Shown: positions 8,704 through 18,661, numbered from the stretch's first letter. The stretch: 64,000 bases of DNA from CAWCDJ01 sp963836015 (GCA_963836015.1 CAWIIF010000013.1:61646-125645); one strand, 5' to 3'. A program made the numbers and translations. The notes: generated from the letters alone by a model not told the origin.

Positions 8704-10769
8704 GGCACAAGCATCACGGGCGCCTGCCAGAACGCCGCTTTTTGCGCGCCCGGGTCTACCACCGTCACCTGGCAGGTATACCGGCCGGCCGGCAACTTCC
8801 CGAGTCCGAGATTGAACCGCAGGGGAACGGTCTTCAGGCGACTGGCCGTCGCTTCGGCCACCGGCAGCGGCGGGGTCTCGAAGGCCTTCAGCCGACCGCG
8901 GTAGAAGGTCACGAAGGCCACCAGTGGCTTCACCTCGGCGGCGCCCGGCTCGTAGGCCTGGAGGTAGACATACATGTCGCGGCTCCGGCTAAAGACACGG
9001 GTCACGCTCGGAATCAGCTTCTGGCCGTCCTGCACCAGCGGATTCGCGGCCTGCTCTTTGTCTTTGCCGGCAGTAAACAGAGCGTCTTTGAGATCCACTC
9101 GCTGGCTGCTCAATACTACCGAGCTGATGGGGATCCGCTTGTCTTCCTTGTTCAGGTTGGGGATTACGAATTTGGCCTGATAGGTCCCGATGCGTCCGGT
9201 TTCGTCGTCTCGCGCCAGCACCTTGACAGTATAAGTTCCAGGCAGTAGGGTATAACCCGTATCGTATTCGATAGGCCGCTTGGACAATTCGGCGGCTGTT
9301 TCCCCGCTAAGCTTGATATCCACCTTATCGCGAATATTCTGGATAGTGGTTCCGTACTCGTCCTTGATCTCGCCTATGAAATCGATTACGGTGCGCTCGG
9401 CTCCGCCGCGCCGGGCCCGGGCCAATTCGCTGCCCGGAATCTTCATCACCACGGGGACGTAATACTCGGCCCGGTTCAACTGGAAGTAGTTGACTTCCAT
9501 CGCGATGGTCAGCTCAGTAATCGGATCGCCCAGCATCAGGGCATCTTCAAGCTGCCTCTCCTTATCGGCGGTCGTAAACTTACTGAATTCCTTGCCCGCG
9601 AAATAACCCTGCCGATAATCCAGCTTGGCGACCACATCCTTCACCGCTATGTTGATGCGCCGGAATTTGCCATCGAGCGTAGTGTTGGTGGTGTAATAGC
9701 CGATGATGTAGTAATCGGAAATCGCCTTTTGGGCCTGGACGATCCCCACAGTCAGATCGTTCACGTCGAGCAGAGACTTGCCGCCGGTGTCCGCGGCCAG
9801 CGCATAGAGCGTGTCCTGGGAGCGCTGGAACCCGTTCATCATCGCCATCGCGGAGCCGCCGGTATACATCGCGAGGCCGCCAGGCGAGCCATGAGTGGCA
9901 TCTCCCAGCGGCGCCTGCGCCACCAGGCCCCGGGCATCGATCGTGAACAGCGCGACATTCGCCCGGATTGCCGCGTTGACCGTAGCGCGCAACTGCGCCT
10001 GGTTATCCAGGCCGTTTAGCCGCAGACCGCTGGCGAAGTAGATCAGGGCCTTCTTCTCGTTGAGCTGCCCGAGCATGGTAGCGGCGGTTTGGATGGCCGA
10101 GAGCTGGCGGTCCGTATTGAAAATGTTGAACTCGCTGTCATCCTGCCCGAACGCCGCGCCGGTGTCCGATGAGCTGTCGTCGGCGGCGTCCTCGTCGAGT
10201 CCCTGCTCGGCCAGGATCATCTTTTCGAGCGAGTTCAGCAGCCGGTCGCGGTCGTCGGTGAAATCTTCGAGCACTTTCACGGCGCCGCTCGAAAAGCTCA
10301 TCATGGCCACAAGGTCGGCGGGGGTCATCTGGGTGCGGATGAACTTCTGGGCCGCCGCCGCGGCGCGCAGCTGGTCGGGCACCGGCATGGAGGTCATGTC
10401 GAAGTACAGAACCAGCAGCCGGCGGTTGCGGTAGTGCAGATCACCCGGCGTCTCGGGCGCGATCTGGGTCCGCGTAACCGGCTGTACTTTGGGCTGCTCG
10501 ATGGCCGGGGCGGCCGCCACGGCAGCCGCGGGCACGGCGTCGGGCAGCTTCTGATACTCAAAGAACTTGATCTGCTGCGGCACGCCGTTTTCGGTGACCG
10601 TGAAGTCCTTGGCGGTGAGGCCCTCCACGGTCTTGCCGCTCTTGTCCTTTACGGTGACCACCTCGACGACAAGCTGCGAGGTCGCCTGGAACTTGACCAC
10701 GCCGTTATCGGGCTGCTGCGCCGCGACCGGAGCGATCCAGAGAAGAAGTGCCGCCATCGTCCATCGCAT
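8700..10769 (-). CDS. VWFA-related secreted protein (acidobacterial type)
   Basis: A 689-aa exported protein with a signal peptide (MRWTMAALLLWIAPVAAQ). A short beta domain (VVEVVTVKDKSGKTVEGLTAKDFTV, written here only as a region at about 34-58) is followed by a von Willebrand A-like domain (LLVLYFDMTSMPVPDQ at about 118-133 replaces a strict DxSxS). The remainder is beta-rich. The layout matches TIGR03436 'VWFA-related Acidobacterial domain' proteins, whose function is unknown. The ATG starts two bases after the stop of the TonB-receptor gene, so the pair is an operon and the product is probably envelope-associated. An acidic DE/S-rich loop (about 200-215) interrupts the VWA region. Confidence 0.88.
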   Translation of the reverse strand: MRWTMAALLLWIAPVAAQQPDNGVVKFQATSQLVVEVVTVKDKSGKTVEGLTAKDFTVTENGVPQQIKFFEYQKLPDAVPAAAVAAAPAIEQPKVQPVTRTQIAPETPGDLHYRNRRLLVLYFDMTSMPVPDQLRAAAAAQKFIRTQMTPADLVAMMSFSSGAVKVLEDFTDDRDRLLNSLEKMILAEQGLDEDAADDSSSDTGAAFGQDDSEFNIFNTDRQLSAIQTAATMLGQLNEKKALIYFASGLRLNGLDNQAQLRATVNAAIRANVALFTIDARGLVAQAPLGDATHGSPGGLAMYTGGSAMAMMNGFQRSQDTLYALAADTGGKSLLDVNDLTVGIVQAQKAISDYYIIGYYTTNTTLDGKFRRINIAVKDVVAKLDYRQGYFAGKEFSKFTTADKERQLEDALMLGDPITELTIAMEVNYFQLNRAEYYVPVVMKIPGSELARARRGGAERTVIDFIGEIKDEYGTTIQNIRDKVDIKLSGETAAELSKRPIEYDTGYTLLPGTYTVKVLARDDETGRIGTYQAKFVIPNLNKEDKRIPISSVVLSSQRVDLKDALFTAGKDKEQAANPLVQDGQKLIPSVTRVFSRSRDMYVYLQAYEPGAAEVKPLVAFVTFYRGRLKAFETPPLPVAEATASRLKTVPLRFNLGLGKLPAGRYTCQVTVVDPGAQKAAFWQAPVMLVP

Positions 10770-10771
10770 GG

Positions 10772-13700
10772 TTAGAACCTCAGCCGGAGGGTAGTCTGAA
10801 TCTTGCGCATCCCGTTGGCCGACGCCGGCAGCCCGAACTGCGCGCTGGTGATGGTGGTGACCCAGGAGGGGAAGGTGACGTGGTTCAGGGCATTCACGGC
10901 GTCAAACCGGAGGTCGGCGTTCCACCGGTCGCCCAGACGGAAGGTACGCGACATGGAGGCGTTCAGGTTGAATTCCGACGGCCCGGTGATCGAATTGCGC
11001 CCGGCGTTACCCCATTGACCGGAGGCGGGCGCCGCCACCGCCGCCGGATTGAGATGCAGGCCCTGCGGCGCATCGTAGATCCCCGCACCGGTGTAATCCG
11101 GCCGGATGCTTCCGGTGACACCGGTACCGCTCACGGCCGACGGATAAACAGGAGTCAGCGGCAGTCCCGAGCCTGCGTTGATCTGCGTCATGAACGTCCA
11201 ATCCTTGGAGAGAGCACCCTTCCACCCGCCCATCAGTGTCCCTCCGGCGAGGCCGACACCGGTGCTGTACTGCAACATGGCGTTTAGCAGGTGCCTCTGG
11301 TCGAATGGGGAAAGCCCGCGCTCCGCACTGAGGTCGAGCCAGTCCTGTGCGATCACCTGGCCGCCCTGCCCCATGCCGCCCAGGGCGGCATCGTCGATGG
11401 CCTTGGCGAATGTGTATTGCAGGCTGGCGGTAAATCCGCTGCGGAGCCTGCGCCGCAACTGGAACTGGCCGGATTCGCGCGTCGAGTTCCCGTTCGAAGT
11501 CTCGTAGATATACCCCGCCGGGCACGTGGGGCAGGGATTGACGGCGCCGGCCGGCCAGGTGTTCGGCAGAAACTGCTGGCGCGCCCGCGTTCCCTTGGTC
11601 CCCAGGTACATGGCGGTCACCACCAGCCCGCCCGGCAGGTCGCGCTGCACGGAAAGCTGCCAGTTTTGCGAATACCCGACGCGGAAATTCGGATCGATGG
11701 CAAAGGTGTTGGTCGTCGCCGAGGGCGGGGCATAGAAGCCGTTCGCCAAAGTCAGCGGATTCGCGGCGGAATTGGCCACGCTGAGACTCTTGGAAAGGGG
11801 CGATTGCTGCGCCATTTGCGCCGCGATCGTGAAATAGACGGAAGAATCGTAATACACGCCGTAGCCGCCCCGAACCACCAGCGACGACGCCAGAAGCGGA
11901 TGCCATGCGAACCCGATGCGCGGCTCGAAGCCGTGCTTGTCGGGCTGCACCAGCGAATCCGGATAGCGCGCGCCGGTCAGGGGGCCCGTGGGACTCCCGG
12001 CCACGACCGGGGCTGCCGCGGCGAATCCGCCTGCCAGGTCCAGGTTCACGAGCCTTCCGTACCGCTCCGTGATCGGCGAGTTGTACTCCCACCGCATCCC
12101 GGCATTCAGCGTGAGACCGGGGCCGACGCGCCAGTCGTCCGTGAAATAGGCGTCGTAACTCGACGCACGGAAATATTTGTCCGGGTTGCCGAACGCGATA
12201 GCGCTGGTATCGGGAATCCCCAACAGGAACCCGGCGAAGTCCGACCCGGTTGCGGCCCCCGTGAACGTAAATGTGCCGCGCGGGTCCTGCTGCGAAAGCA
12301 GGTTGAATTCCTGGCGGCGGAAATCGCCTCCGAACGTCAGGCTGTGCGAGTTTTTCACCCACAGGATGGAATACGAGAGCCCGCTGGTCTGGTTACGCGT
12401 CACCGACCGCTGTGCGTCGTCGAGGCCGGCGATCCCGCTGGCGAAGGAAAGCGCCGGCGGCCCCCAGTTGACCGGCTCCTGGTTGTTTCCCGTGATGCCT
12501 GCTTCGCCGGACACGTTTTCGCGGTTCGCAAAGAACGGCGTGGTGCGGGCCGCCTGCCGGCTGTAATGGTAGTTGATGTTCTGGAAGATGCGCTGGGTGT
12601 AGCGGTGCATCCAGTTCACCGCCGTGTTGATGCCCAAGATGCTGCCCGTGTCGTCGAACCCGAAGATGCTGGGATTGTCGGTGCGCACGCTTTGAAACGC
12701 AAAGCTCCCGGAGAGCTGATTGGTATGCCCGGCCGTTTTATTCCACCGCGATTGCAGGCTGTCCTGGTGAGTGATGGCCACGAGCGGAACCTGGTAGTTG
12801 TACCTCCCTCCGGGCTGGAAGTTCGGCAGCGGATACAGCCCCAACAGCGCGGTCGCCTGCGGGCTGATGCGGCTCTGGGGAATCACGTTGCCCGGGAAAG
12901 GCGCGCCGGTCTGGGGATCAATCACCGGCGCCGTGAAGACGCCCGCGCGCTGCTGCGCGTCCGGCATCAGGCCCGGCTGCGTGGTGGCGCTGCGATTGCG
13001 GAGCCACTGGTAGTTCACAAAGACGTTCGGCCCGTTGCGCGGCAGGATGTGCGGGATTTTGAGGGGTCCGCCGAACGACGCGACGCCCATCACGTGGCTG
13101 AACGCCGGTTTCGGCGTGTCCTGGCCGGTGAGCGAAAAGGGCCGCGCATCGAGCGCCGAATGGTCCACGATCCATCCGATGCCGCCGGTGTAGAGCGACC
13201 TCGGCCCGCGCCGGAAATTGCCGAAGGCGGCCGCCTGGCCGAATGGGGAGGCGGCACCGTTGTTCACGCTGCCATTGATGAGAAGGCCGTCGGTTGCGTT
13301 CTGCTTGAATTCGCCGGTATCGCTCTCATCGAGTTTTCCCGCGTCGCTTGACGCCTTCAGATCGGTACGCTGGAACCCGGCCTGCGCCGGCTGGGCCGAT
13401 GCGGCGGTCGTATCTTTGGCTTTGCCTTTGCGGGGCGGCGCCGCGACCGCGACGGCCGGAGCCGCGGCCGGAACCGGAGCCGGCGCGGGGAGGTTCGCCG
13501 TGATCTCGGTGAGCGGAAGCATCTTCAGCTCCCAGAGAGCGGCCGGCGCATCGGGCGCCACCGCCACTTCGCGCTCGACCGGCTCGAAGCACTGCATCTC
13601 CACCCGGATCTTCCAGGTGCCATCGGGCAGGTCGGGGAACGCGTAGGCGCCCTGCTGGTCGGTAAGCGCGGAAAGGCGCTTTTCGCCCTCGGTCGCGGTG

Positions 13701-13807
13701 ACGGTGGCCCCCGGGAGCGGAAGCCCACCAAATGTCACCTGCCCGTGGTGCTCGGCGGCTGCCAATCCGAACACCGTCAGGCAGGCCAGCACGAGATATC
13801 GAAACAT
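10772..13807 (-). CDS. TonB-dependent receptor, carboxypeptidase-regulatory type (Oar-like)
   Basis: A 1011-aa outer-membrane protein. It has a signal peptide (about 1-18) and a carboxypeptidase regulatory-like beta domain (GQVTFGGLPLPGATVTATEG through FPDLPDGTWKIRVEM, about 22-75). A Pro/Ala-rich linker with a KGKAK patch (about 100-135) precedes a long beta-barrel that ends in aromatic/hydrophobic residues (TTLRLRF), as outer-membrane barrels do. A classical short TonB-box and plug are not obvious. These Oar-like receptors are abundant in Acidobacteriota, with mostly unknown ligands. The gene is followed two bases later by the VWFA gene. Large open frames on the opposite strand are codon-bias shadows. 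Confidence 0.88.
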   Translation of the reverse strand: MFRYLVLACLTVFGLAAAEHHGQVTFGGLPLPGATVTATEGEKRLSALTDQQGAYAFPDLPDGTWKIRVEMQCFEPVEREVAVAPDAPAALWELKMLPLTEITANLPAPAPVPAAAPAVAVAAPPRKGKAKDTTAASAQPAQAGFQRTDLKASSDAGKLDESDTGEFKQNATDGLLINGSVNNGAASPFGQAAAFGNFRRGPRSLYTGGIGWIVDHSALDARPFSLTGQDTPKPAFSHVMGVASFGGPLKIPHILPRNGPNVFVNYQWLRNRSATTQPGLMPDAQQRAGVFTAPVIDPQTGAPFPGNVIPQSRISPQATALLGLYPLPNFQPGGRYNYQVPLVAITHQDSLQSRWNKTAGHTNQLSGSFAFQSVRTDNPSIFGFDDTGSILGINTAVNWMHRYTQRIFQNINYHYSRQAARTTPFFANRENVSGEAGITGNNQEPVNWGPPALSFASGIAGLDDAQRSVTRNQTSGLSYSILWVKNSHSLTFGGDFRRQEFNLLSQQDPRGTFTFTGAATGSDFAGFLLGIPDTSAIAFGNPDKYFRASSYDAYFTDDWRVGPGLTLNAGMRWEYNSPITERYGRLVNLDLAGGFAAAAPVVAGSPTGPLTGARYPDSLVQPDKHGFEPRIGFAWHPLLASSLVVRGGYGVYYDSSVYFTIAAQMAQQSPLSKSLSVANSAANPLTLANGFYAPPSATTNTFAIDPNFRVGYSQNWQLSVQRDLPGGLVVTAMYLGTKGTRARQQFLPNTWPAGAVNPCPTCPAGYIYETSNGNSTRESGQFQLRRRLRSGFTASLQYTFAKAIDDAALGGMGQGGQVIAQDWLDLSAERGLSPFDQRHLLNAMLQYSTGVGLAGGTLMGGWKGALSKDWTFMTQINAGSGLPLTPVYPSAVSGTGVTGSIRPDYTGAGIYDAPQGLHLNPAAVAAPASGQWGNAGRNSITGPSEFNLNASMSRTFRLGDRWNADLRFDAVNALNHVTFPSWVTTITSAQFGLPASANGMRKIQTTLRLRF

Positions 13808-13937
13808 CAGCTCAGTTTTGCCTCGCCCTTGGCTTGTCTCATCCGATGGACTACCTCCCTAATCATAACGGCGCGGGGTCTCAGAATATGACGTAGCTGG
13901 AACAGAAATCGTTTGGACAAACCGGAGCCGCCGCCGG

Positions 13938-16358
13938 CTATTCCTCTCTCAGCGCCACCGTGCAGTCTACGCCCGTGGCGCGTCGCAGCGGAACATAGAT
14001 CGCCGCCGGAGCGACTGCCAGGATCACCACCGCGGCCACGCCCAGGGTCACCGGATCGCCGGGCTTCACGTCAAACAACAGCGCCTCGAGGAAGCGCCCA
14101 AGCACCAGGCTCCCCGCTAACCCCGCGACGATCCCCGCCGCCACCGGCTTCATCGCCTGGCGCAGCACCAATCTCCCGATTTCGCCCGGAGTCGCCCCGA
14201 TCGCCATCCGGATCCCAATCTCGCGCACTCGGGACGCCACCAGGTTCGCCAACACCCCGTAGATCCCCATCGCCGCCAGCACGAGCGCCAGGCCCGCGAA
14301 AGTCTCCAGCAGCAGCGTGTTGAACCTCCGCTGCGAGAGCCATTCGTCGACGTAATGCTGCATCGGATCGACGACCGCCGCCGGCAGGTCTTTATCCACC
14401 GACCACACCGCCTTCCTTAGCAGGTCCGTTAAAGCCTGCGGACTTGCCGCCGACCGCACGACCAGGCTCGCATTCGCGACGCCTAGGCCCGGCCAGAAGA
14501 TGGTCGCCCGCGTACCGTTCTCCACGCCCATTGCGCGGTAGTCCGACACTACCCCTACGATTTCCGAGGACACCTTCTTATCCGGATCCAGGAGGTGCTG
14601 CCCCAGCGGACTGCCGGGCGCAAAGAACTGCTTCGCAAACGTGCGGTTTACGATGGCGACAGGCTTCCCGAGGTCGGCATCGGTGAACCACCGTCCGGCT
14701 TCGAGGCGCAGGCCGATCAGGCCGAAGTAAGCCGGGCTCACGTGGGCCATATCGGCGATCGGCAGTTCCGCGATGGGCGGATCGGGCCTCCCCGCGATGT
14801 AAAAATTCGACATCTGGATTCTGTGCAGCGGCATGTTGTCCACCAGCGCCGCCGTGCGAACCCCCGGAGCGGCACTCGCGGCATCGAGCAAGCGCCGGAA
14901 GAAACGCGACTGGCTCACGGCATCCGGATAGCGGGCGGCCGGCAGTTCCACGTCGGCGATGGTGATCCTGTCCGTTTCGAACCCCAACCCCACCGAGAGC
15001 AGCGACTGGAAGCTGCGAATCATCAGCCCGGCCCCCACCACCAGCATCAACGCCAGCGCGGTCTCCACGGCGATCAGAAACTGCCGGCTGCGCAGGCGCA
15101 CCGCCGAGGCGCCCCAGCCCCCTCCGGTTTTGAGCGCGCTGTTCAGGTCCTGCCGGGAGGCCGCCAGGGCCGGTGCAAGCCCGAACAGCAGGGTGGTCGC
15201 CACGGCCGCCAGTGCCGTGAACACGAACACGCGGAAGTCGACTCCGATCATCTCCGGCCGCTGGATATCCTCCGGCTTCAGCGCCAGCATCAACCGGATG
15301 GACCAGTTCGCCAGTGCCAACCCCAAACCGGCGCCTGCCGCTGCCACCACCAATGATTCCGTCACCAGTTGCGAGACGATGCGCCCGCGCGTCGCACCCA
15401 GCGCCAGCCGTACGGCGATCTCGCGCGAGCGGCCGGTGGCGCGCGCCAAAGTAAGATTCGCCAGGTTGGCGCAGGCGATCAGCAGCAGGAACGCCACCGC
15501 CCCCATCAGCACGTATACCGCGCGATGCACCTTGGGCTCCGTGTCTTCGGTTGCGAAGCGGAACACGCTGGTCAGCCAGCCATGGTCCAGGCCGGGGTCC
15601 GACGCGGCCAGGCGCGTGGCGATCCCATCCATCTCCGCGCGGGCCCGCGCCAGCGTGATGCCGGGCTTCAGCCGTGCCACTACGAACAATTGGCGTTCGG
15701 CGTCGTCTTCCGGCTTGTTCCACAATTGCGAAAGGGGAACCCACACCTCCGGCTTGAGCTGGTCGCTGCCCTCGTAGGTGGAAGGCAGGTGGAATTGGGG
15801 CGGCAGGACTCCGATCACCGTGTAGGCAGTGCCGCCCAGCGATAGGGTTTTGCCGATGGCCCCCGGGTCGCGATGAAAGCGGGTTTCGAAATAGCCGTCG
15901 CTCAAAATCGCGACACGATCGCTTCCGGCGCGCTCCTCATCCGCCGCGAACAGCCTTCCCATGCGCACGCCTACACCCAGCATCGGGAACAGGTTCGCCG
16001 ACGCGTACCCCGTCCACACGTGACGCGGATGATCGAGCCCGGTTTCGTCGATCCTCCTGCCGTGGAATGCCGCCATGTCCGAGAAGACCGTGTTCTGGCG
16101 CTTCCACTGCAGGTAGTTCTTGCGGGCGACCTTCATGCGCGGGCCGATGGGCGGCGGAAGCGCGGGAAACCGCTCCCACACGAACACCAGCCGGTTCGCA
16201 TCCGGGTACGGCAGCGCTCGCAGAATTACGCCGTCCAAGACGCTGAAGATCGCGGCGTTGGCCCCGATTCCCAGCGCCAGTACCCCCACACACATCAGCA
16301 CGTAGCCCGGGCTCCGGCGCAGGGTCTTCAGGGCGTATCGGAAATCCCGACCTTGCAT
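13938..16358 (-). CDS. Duplicated orphan ABC permease (ADOP), MacB/FtsX type
   Basis: An 806-aa membrane protein with the tandem MacB-periplasmic plus FtsX layout of acidobacterial duplicated orphan permeases. It starts FRYALKTLRRSPGYVLM, with one helix near residue 20, then an extracytoplasmic domain, a three-helix FtsX block (AFLLLIACANLANLTLARAT at about 270-290), a second periplasmic domain and a final FtsX block (GIYGVLANLVASRVREIGIR). It has no ATPase and none is adjacent. The ATG at 16358 is preferred over a TTG six bases upstream because AGGAGG lies eight bases ahead of it. It follows the FRG gene by 12 bases on the same strand. Confidence 0.92.
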   Translation of the reverse strand: MQGRDFRYALKTLRRSPGYVLMCVGVLALGIGANAAIFSVLDGVILRALPYPDANRLVFVWERFPALPPPIGPRMKVARKNYLQWKRQNTVFSDMAAFHGRRIDETGLDHPRHVWTGYASANLFPMLGVGVRMGRLFAADEERAGSDRVAILSDGYFETRFHRDPGAIGKTLSLGGTAYTVIGVLPPQFHLPSTYEGSDQLKPEVWVPLSQLWNKPEDDAERQLFVVARLKPGITLARARAEMDGIATRLAASDPGLDHGWLTSVFRFATEDTEPKVHRAVYVLMGAVAFLLLIACANLANLTLARATGRSREIAVRLALGATRGRIVSQLVTESLVVAAAGAGLGLALANWSIRLMLALKPEDIQRPEMIGVDFRVFVFTALAAVATTLLFGLAPALAASRQDLNSALKTGGGWGASAVRLRSRQFLIAVETALALMLVVGAGLMIRSFQSLLSVGLGFETDRITIADVELPAARYPDAVSQSRFFRRLLDAASAAPGVRTAALVDNMPLHRIQMSNFYIAGRPDPPIAELPIADMAHVSPAYFGLIGLRLEAGRWFTDADLGKPVAIVNRTFAKQFFAPGSPLGQHLLDPDKKVSSEIVGVVSDYRAMGVENGTRATIFWPGLGVANASLVVRSAASPQALTDLLRKAVWSVDKDLPAAVVDPMQHYVDEWLSQRRFNTLLLETFAGLALVLAAMGIYGVLANLVASRVREIGIRMAIGATPGEIGRLVLRQAMKPVAAGIVAGLAGSLVLGRFLEALLFDVKPGDPVTLGVAAVVILAVAPAAIYVPLRRATGVDCTVALREE

Positions 16359-16370
16359 CCTCAATCCCTC

Positions 16371-17189
16371 CTAAGCCTGGTACCGCTCCATCGTCCTCGG
16401 ATTGTATCCCCAGTGAAATTCCAGCTCATACCCCATCGATCGCGCCAGCCCGTCCAGGTCGGGAAACAAGGTGGCATAGGTGATGTTCATGCGATACAGC
16501 TCTCGCATCCCCACATCCCGCACAGCTTTGGTCAGAACGAATTTCGAAAGGATGTTCTCCTGGTCGGTATCCTCGAGGATCCGCTCGATCGGGATATCGA
16601 GCACGCCCGGCACGGCGAACGTGCCGGACTGCGCGATCAAGCGGCGGTTCATGGTCTGGGGCTCGCCCATCCAGATGAAACGGTGTCGTCCGCGGATATA
16701 GTGGCGGTCGAAATTTCCCGGCGGCCGCGGATCCATGCGGGCCGGCTTGGGTGCGCGGCTGCTGTCGATGCGCGCCGGATTCATCGCCCACACTACCCCG
16801 TCGCCGACGGTCCGCTCCAGTCCGAAAAACGCCGCGACGTAGGGCGACCACGTGAAGTCGATTAACCGCGTCGGTGCTCCGTGGTGCTGCATCAGCGCCA
16901 TCCATTGGAAATCGTCGTCGAGAGCCGGCGGCTTGTCCAGAAACTGGTGCGCCTTGCGTTTGAAGATCCGCAGAATGCGCGCCTCCTGCTCCGGCCAGGC
17001 CTTCGGCGTCACGCCGAAATTCTGCAGGTAGCGCGAGAGTGAGCTGTAAAGCGGCCACCGCTCGTCGCGTTCGCCGCGGAACGCCCAGTGGGAATACGGC
17101 GGCCGCGTGATCTTCTCGAGAAAAGCCTCCCAGGATTCGATCCGGAAGACCGGGTAGGGGTGCCGGCGACCCTGCTTTCGTGCTGCCAT
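16371..17189 (-). CDS. FRG-domain protein
   Basis: A 272-aa soluble protein with the FRG domain. The name-giving motif appears as SHWAFRGERDERWPLYSSLSR (only the AFRGERD core, about residue 38, is diagnostic), and the second signature is MALMQHHGAPTRLIDFTWSP (about 108-127). The biochemical activity of FRG domains is not established; they occur in phages, mobile elements and defence-like contexts. The gene lies 12 bases upstream of an orphan ABC permease, where such permeases more often have a PadR regulator. It is divergent from the M16 peptidase gene. Confidence 0.85.
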   Translation of the reverse strand: MAARKQGRRHPYPVFRIESWEAFLEKITRPPYSHWAFRGERDERWPLYSSLSRYLQNFGVTPKAWPEQEARILRIFKRKAHQFLDKPPALDDDFQWMALMQHHGAPTRLIDFTWSPYVAAFFGLERTVGDGVVWAMNPARIDSSRAPKPARMDPRPPGNFDRHYIRGRHRFIWMGEPQTMNRRLIAQSGTFAVPGVLDIPIERILEDTDQENILSKFVLTKAVRDVGMRELYRMNITYATLFPDLDGLARSMGYELEFHWGYNPRTMERYQA

Positions 17190-17212
17190 TCACTAGCACC
17201 CTAGCACGTCCC

Positions 17213-17240
17213 TTCACCCCGCGGAAATAGCTGCTATAAT
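17213..17240 (+). promoter_or_regulatory. Putative promoter of the M16 peptidase gene
   Basis: A perfect TATAAT (17235-17240) is preceded after 16 bp by TTCACC (17213-17218). The ATG chosen for the peptidase lies 30 bases downstream, with AGGTGAG just ahead of it. Confidence 0.45.
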
Positions 17241-17269
17241 TCGGCCAAATTAGTATGAGAGGTGAGCTC

Positions 17270-18661
17270 ATGCGTTGTGCTAGACGTGTCTTGCTTCCGC
17301 TTTCCGCCATCGTCTTGACGTTGGCGGCGTTCTCCCAGACGCTTCCGCCAGGCGTTCAGAAAGTAACCTCCGTCGAAGGCATCACGGAGTACGCTTATCC
17401 TAACGGCCTCCACGTTCTTCTGTTCCCGGACGCATCTAAACCAAAAGTTACGGTTAACATTTCTTACTTAGTCGGATCCCGCCACGAAGGCTACGGTGAG
17501 ACCGGCATGGCGCACCTGATCGAGCACATGCTCTTCCTCCGCACCAAGGACGGTAGAGACGTCAAGAAGGATCTTACCGATCACGGCGCCAACTGGAACG
17601 GCACCACCTCCTTCGACCGCACCAACTACTTCGAGACCGTCACCGCCGGCGATACCAACCTGCGCTGGGCACTGGACCTGGAAGCCGAGCGGATGGTCAA
17701 CATGCGCATGGAAAAGCAGCTTCTCGATTCCGAGATGACTGTGGTGCGGAACGAGTTCGAGGCGGGCGAAAACAATCCCATCGGCATTCTGATGAAGCGG
17801 GTGCAGGAAGCCGCCTACACTTTCCATAATTACGGCAAGTCGACCATCGGAAACCGCTCCGATATCGAGCGCGTTCCGATCGAGCGGCTGGCTGCGTTTT
17901 ATCAGAAATATTATCAGCCGGATAACGCCGTCCTCGCCGTGGCGGGCAACTTCGACGAGCAGAAGGCGCTGGTCTGGGTGGCCGAAACTCTTGGCAAGAT
18001 CCCGAAGCCCCAACGAATTCTCGATGCGACGTACACCGTGGAGCCCACGCAGGACGGAGAGCGGCTGGTGATGCTGCGACGCGTCGGTGACACTCCGGTC
18101 CTGATGGCTGCCTATCATACTCCCGCCGCCACCCACGCCGACAGCGCCGCCATCAGCGTGCTCGCCAACATCCTGGGGGATAGCCCGTCGGGCCGGCTGT
18201 ACAAGGCCCTGGTCGACAACCAGAAGGCCTCCTTCGTCGCGATGTTCAACCAGGAGCTCCACGACCCCGGGTTCGTCATGTCCGCCGCCCTGCTTCGTCC
18301 CGGGCAGTCGATCGACGATGCCCGGCAGGTCATGCTCAAGACGGTCGAGCAGTTCGTAGACGAGCCGCCTTCCAAAGAGGAAGTGGACCGCGCCAAGACG
18401 CGACTGCTGAAGCAGATCGACCTGCTTCTCACCGATTCGGAACGGGTCGGCCTGACGCTCACCGAGTCCGCGGCTTCGGGCGACTGGCGCCTTCTATTCT
18501 GGGGCCGCGACCAGATCAAGAAGGTCAACGAAGCGGACGTCGTCCGGGTCGCTAAGGCCTACCTGATCGAATCCAATCGCACCCTTGGTGAATTCATCCC
18601 AACCAAAAACCCCATCCGCGCCGAAGTCCCCGAGGCTCCCGACGGCAACCGCGGTGCTTAA
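17270..18661 (+). CDS. M16 zinc peptidase, N-terminal half (frame-shifted from the C-terminal half)
   Basis: A 463-aa exported pitrilysin-type metallopeptidase half. The signal peptide is MRCARRVLLPLSAIVLTLAA. The inverted zinc motif HLIEH (His82, Glu85, His86) is followed by the expected downstream acidic cluster (SEMTVVRNEFEAG). The start at 17270 is preferred over the ATG 15 bases upstream because AGAGGTGAG precedes it. The frame ends in a short tail (GNRGA) at 18661, exactly where the next frame begins reading ATAVLKDYKGG, the usual linker of two-domain M16 proteins. An extra base near 18644 would explain the split. As drawn, this half carries the zinc site. Confidence 0.85.
   Translation: MRCARRVLLPLSAIVLTLAAFSQTLPPGVQKVTSVEGITEYAYPNGLHVLLFPDASKPKVTVNISYLVGSRHEGYGETGMAHLIEHMLFLRTKDGRDVKKDLTDHGANWNGTTSFDRTNYFETVTAGDTNLRWALDLEAERMVNMRMEKQLLDSEMTVVRNEFEAGENNPIGILMKRVQEAAYTFHNYGKSTIGNRSDIERVPIERLAAFYQKYYQPDNAVLAVAGNFDEQKALVWVAETLGKIPKPQRILDATYTVEPTQDGERLVMLRRVGDTPVLMAAYHTPAATHADSAAISVLANILGDSPSGRLYKALVDNQKASFVAMFNQELHDPGFVMSAALLRPGQSIDDARQVMLKTVEQFVDEPPSKEEVDRAKTRLLKQIDLLLTDSERVGLTLTESAASGDWRLLFWGRDQIKKVNEADVVRVAKAYLIESNRTLGEFIPTKNPIRAEVPEAPDGNRGA

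Noticed and set aside
11291..13351. 686-aa plus-strand open frame opposite the TonB receptor
   Set aside because: Arg/Gly/Val/His-rich shadow produced by GC-biased third positions; no domain, and the opposite strand encodes an evident barrel.
18635..18661. Programmed frameshifting as the default explanation for the M16 split
   Set aside because: No obvious slippery heptamer or stimulatory hairpin is visible at the joint, so indel or assembly error is more economical.
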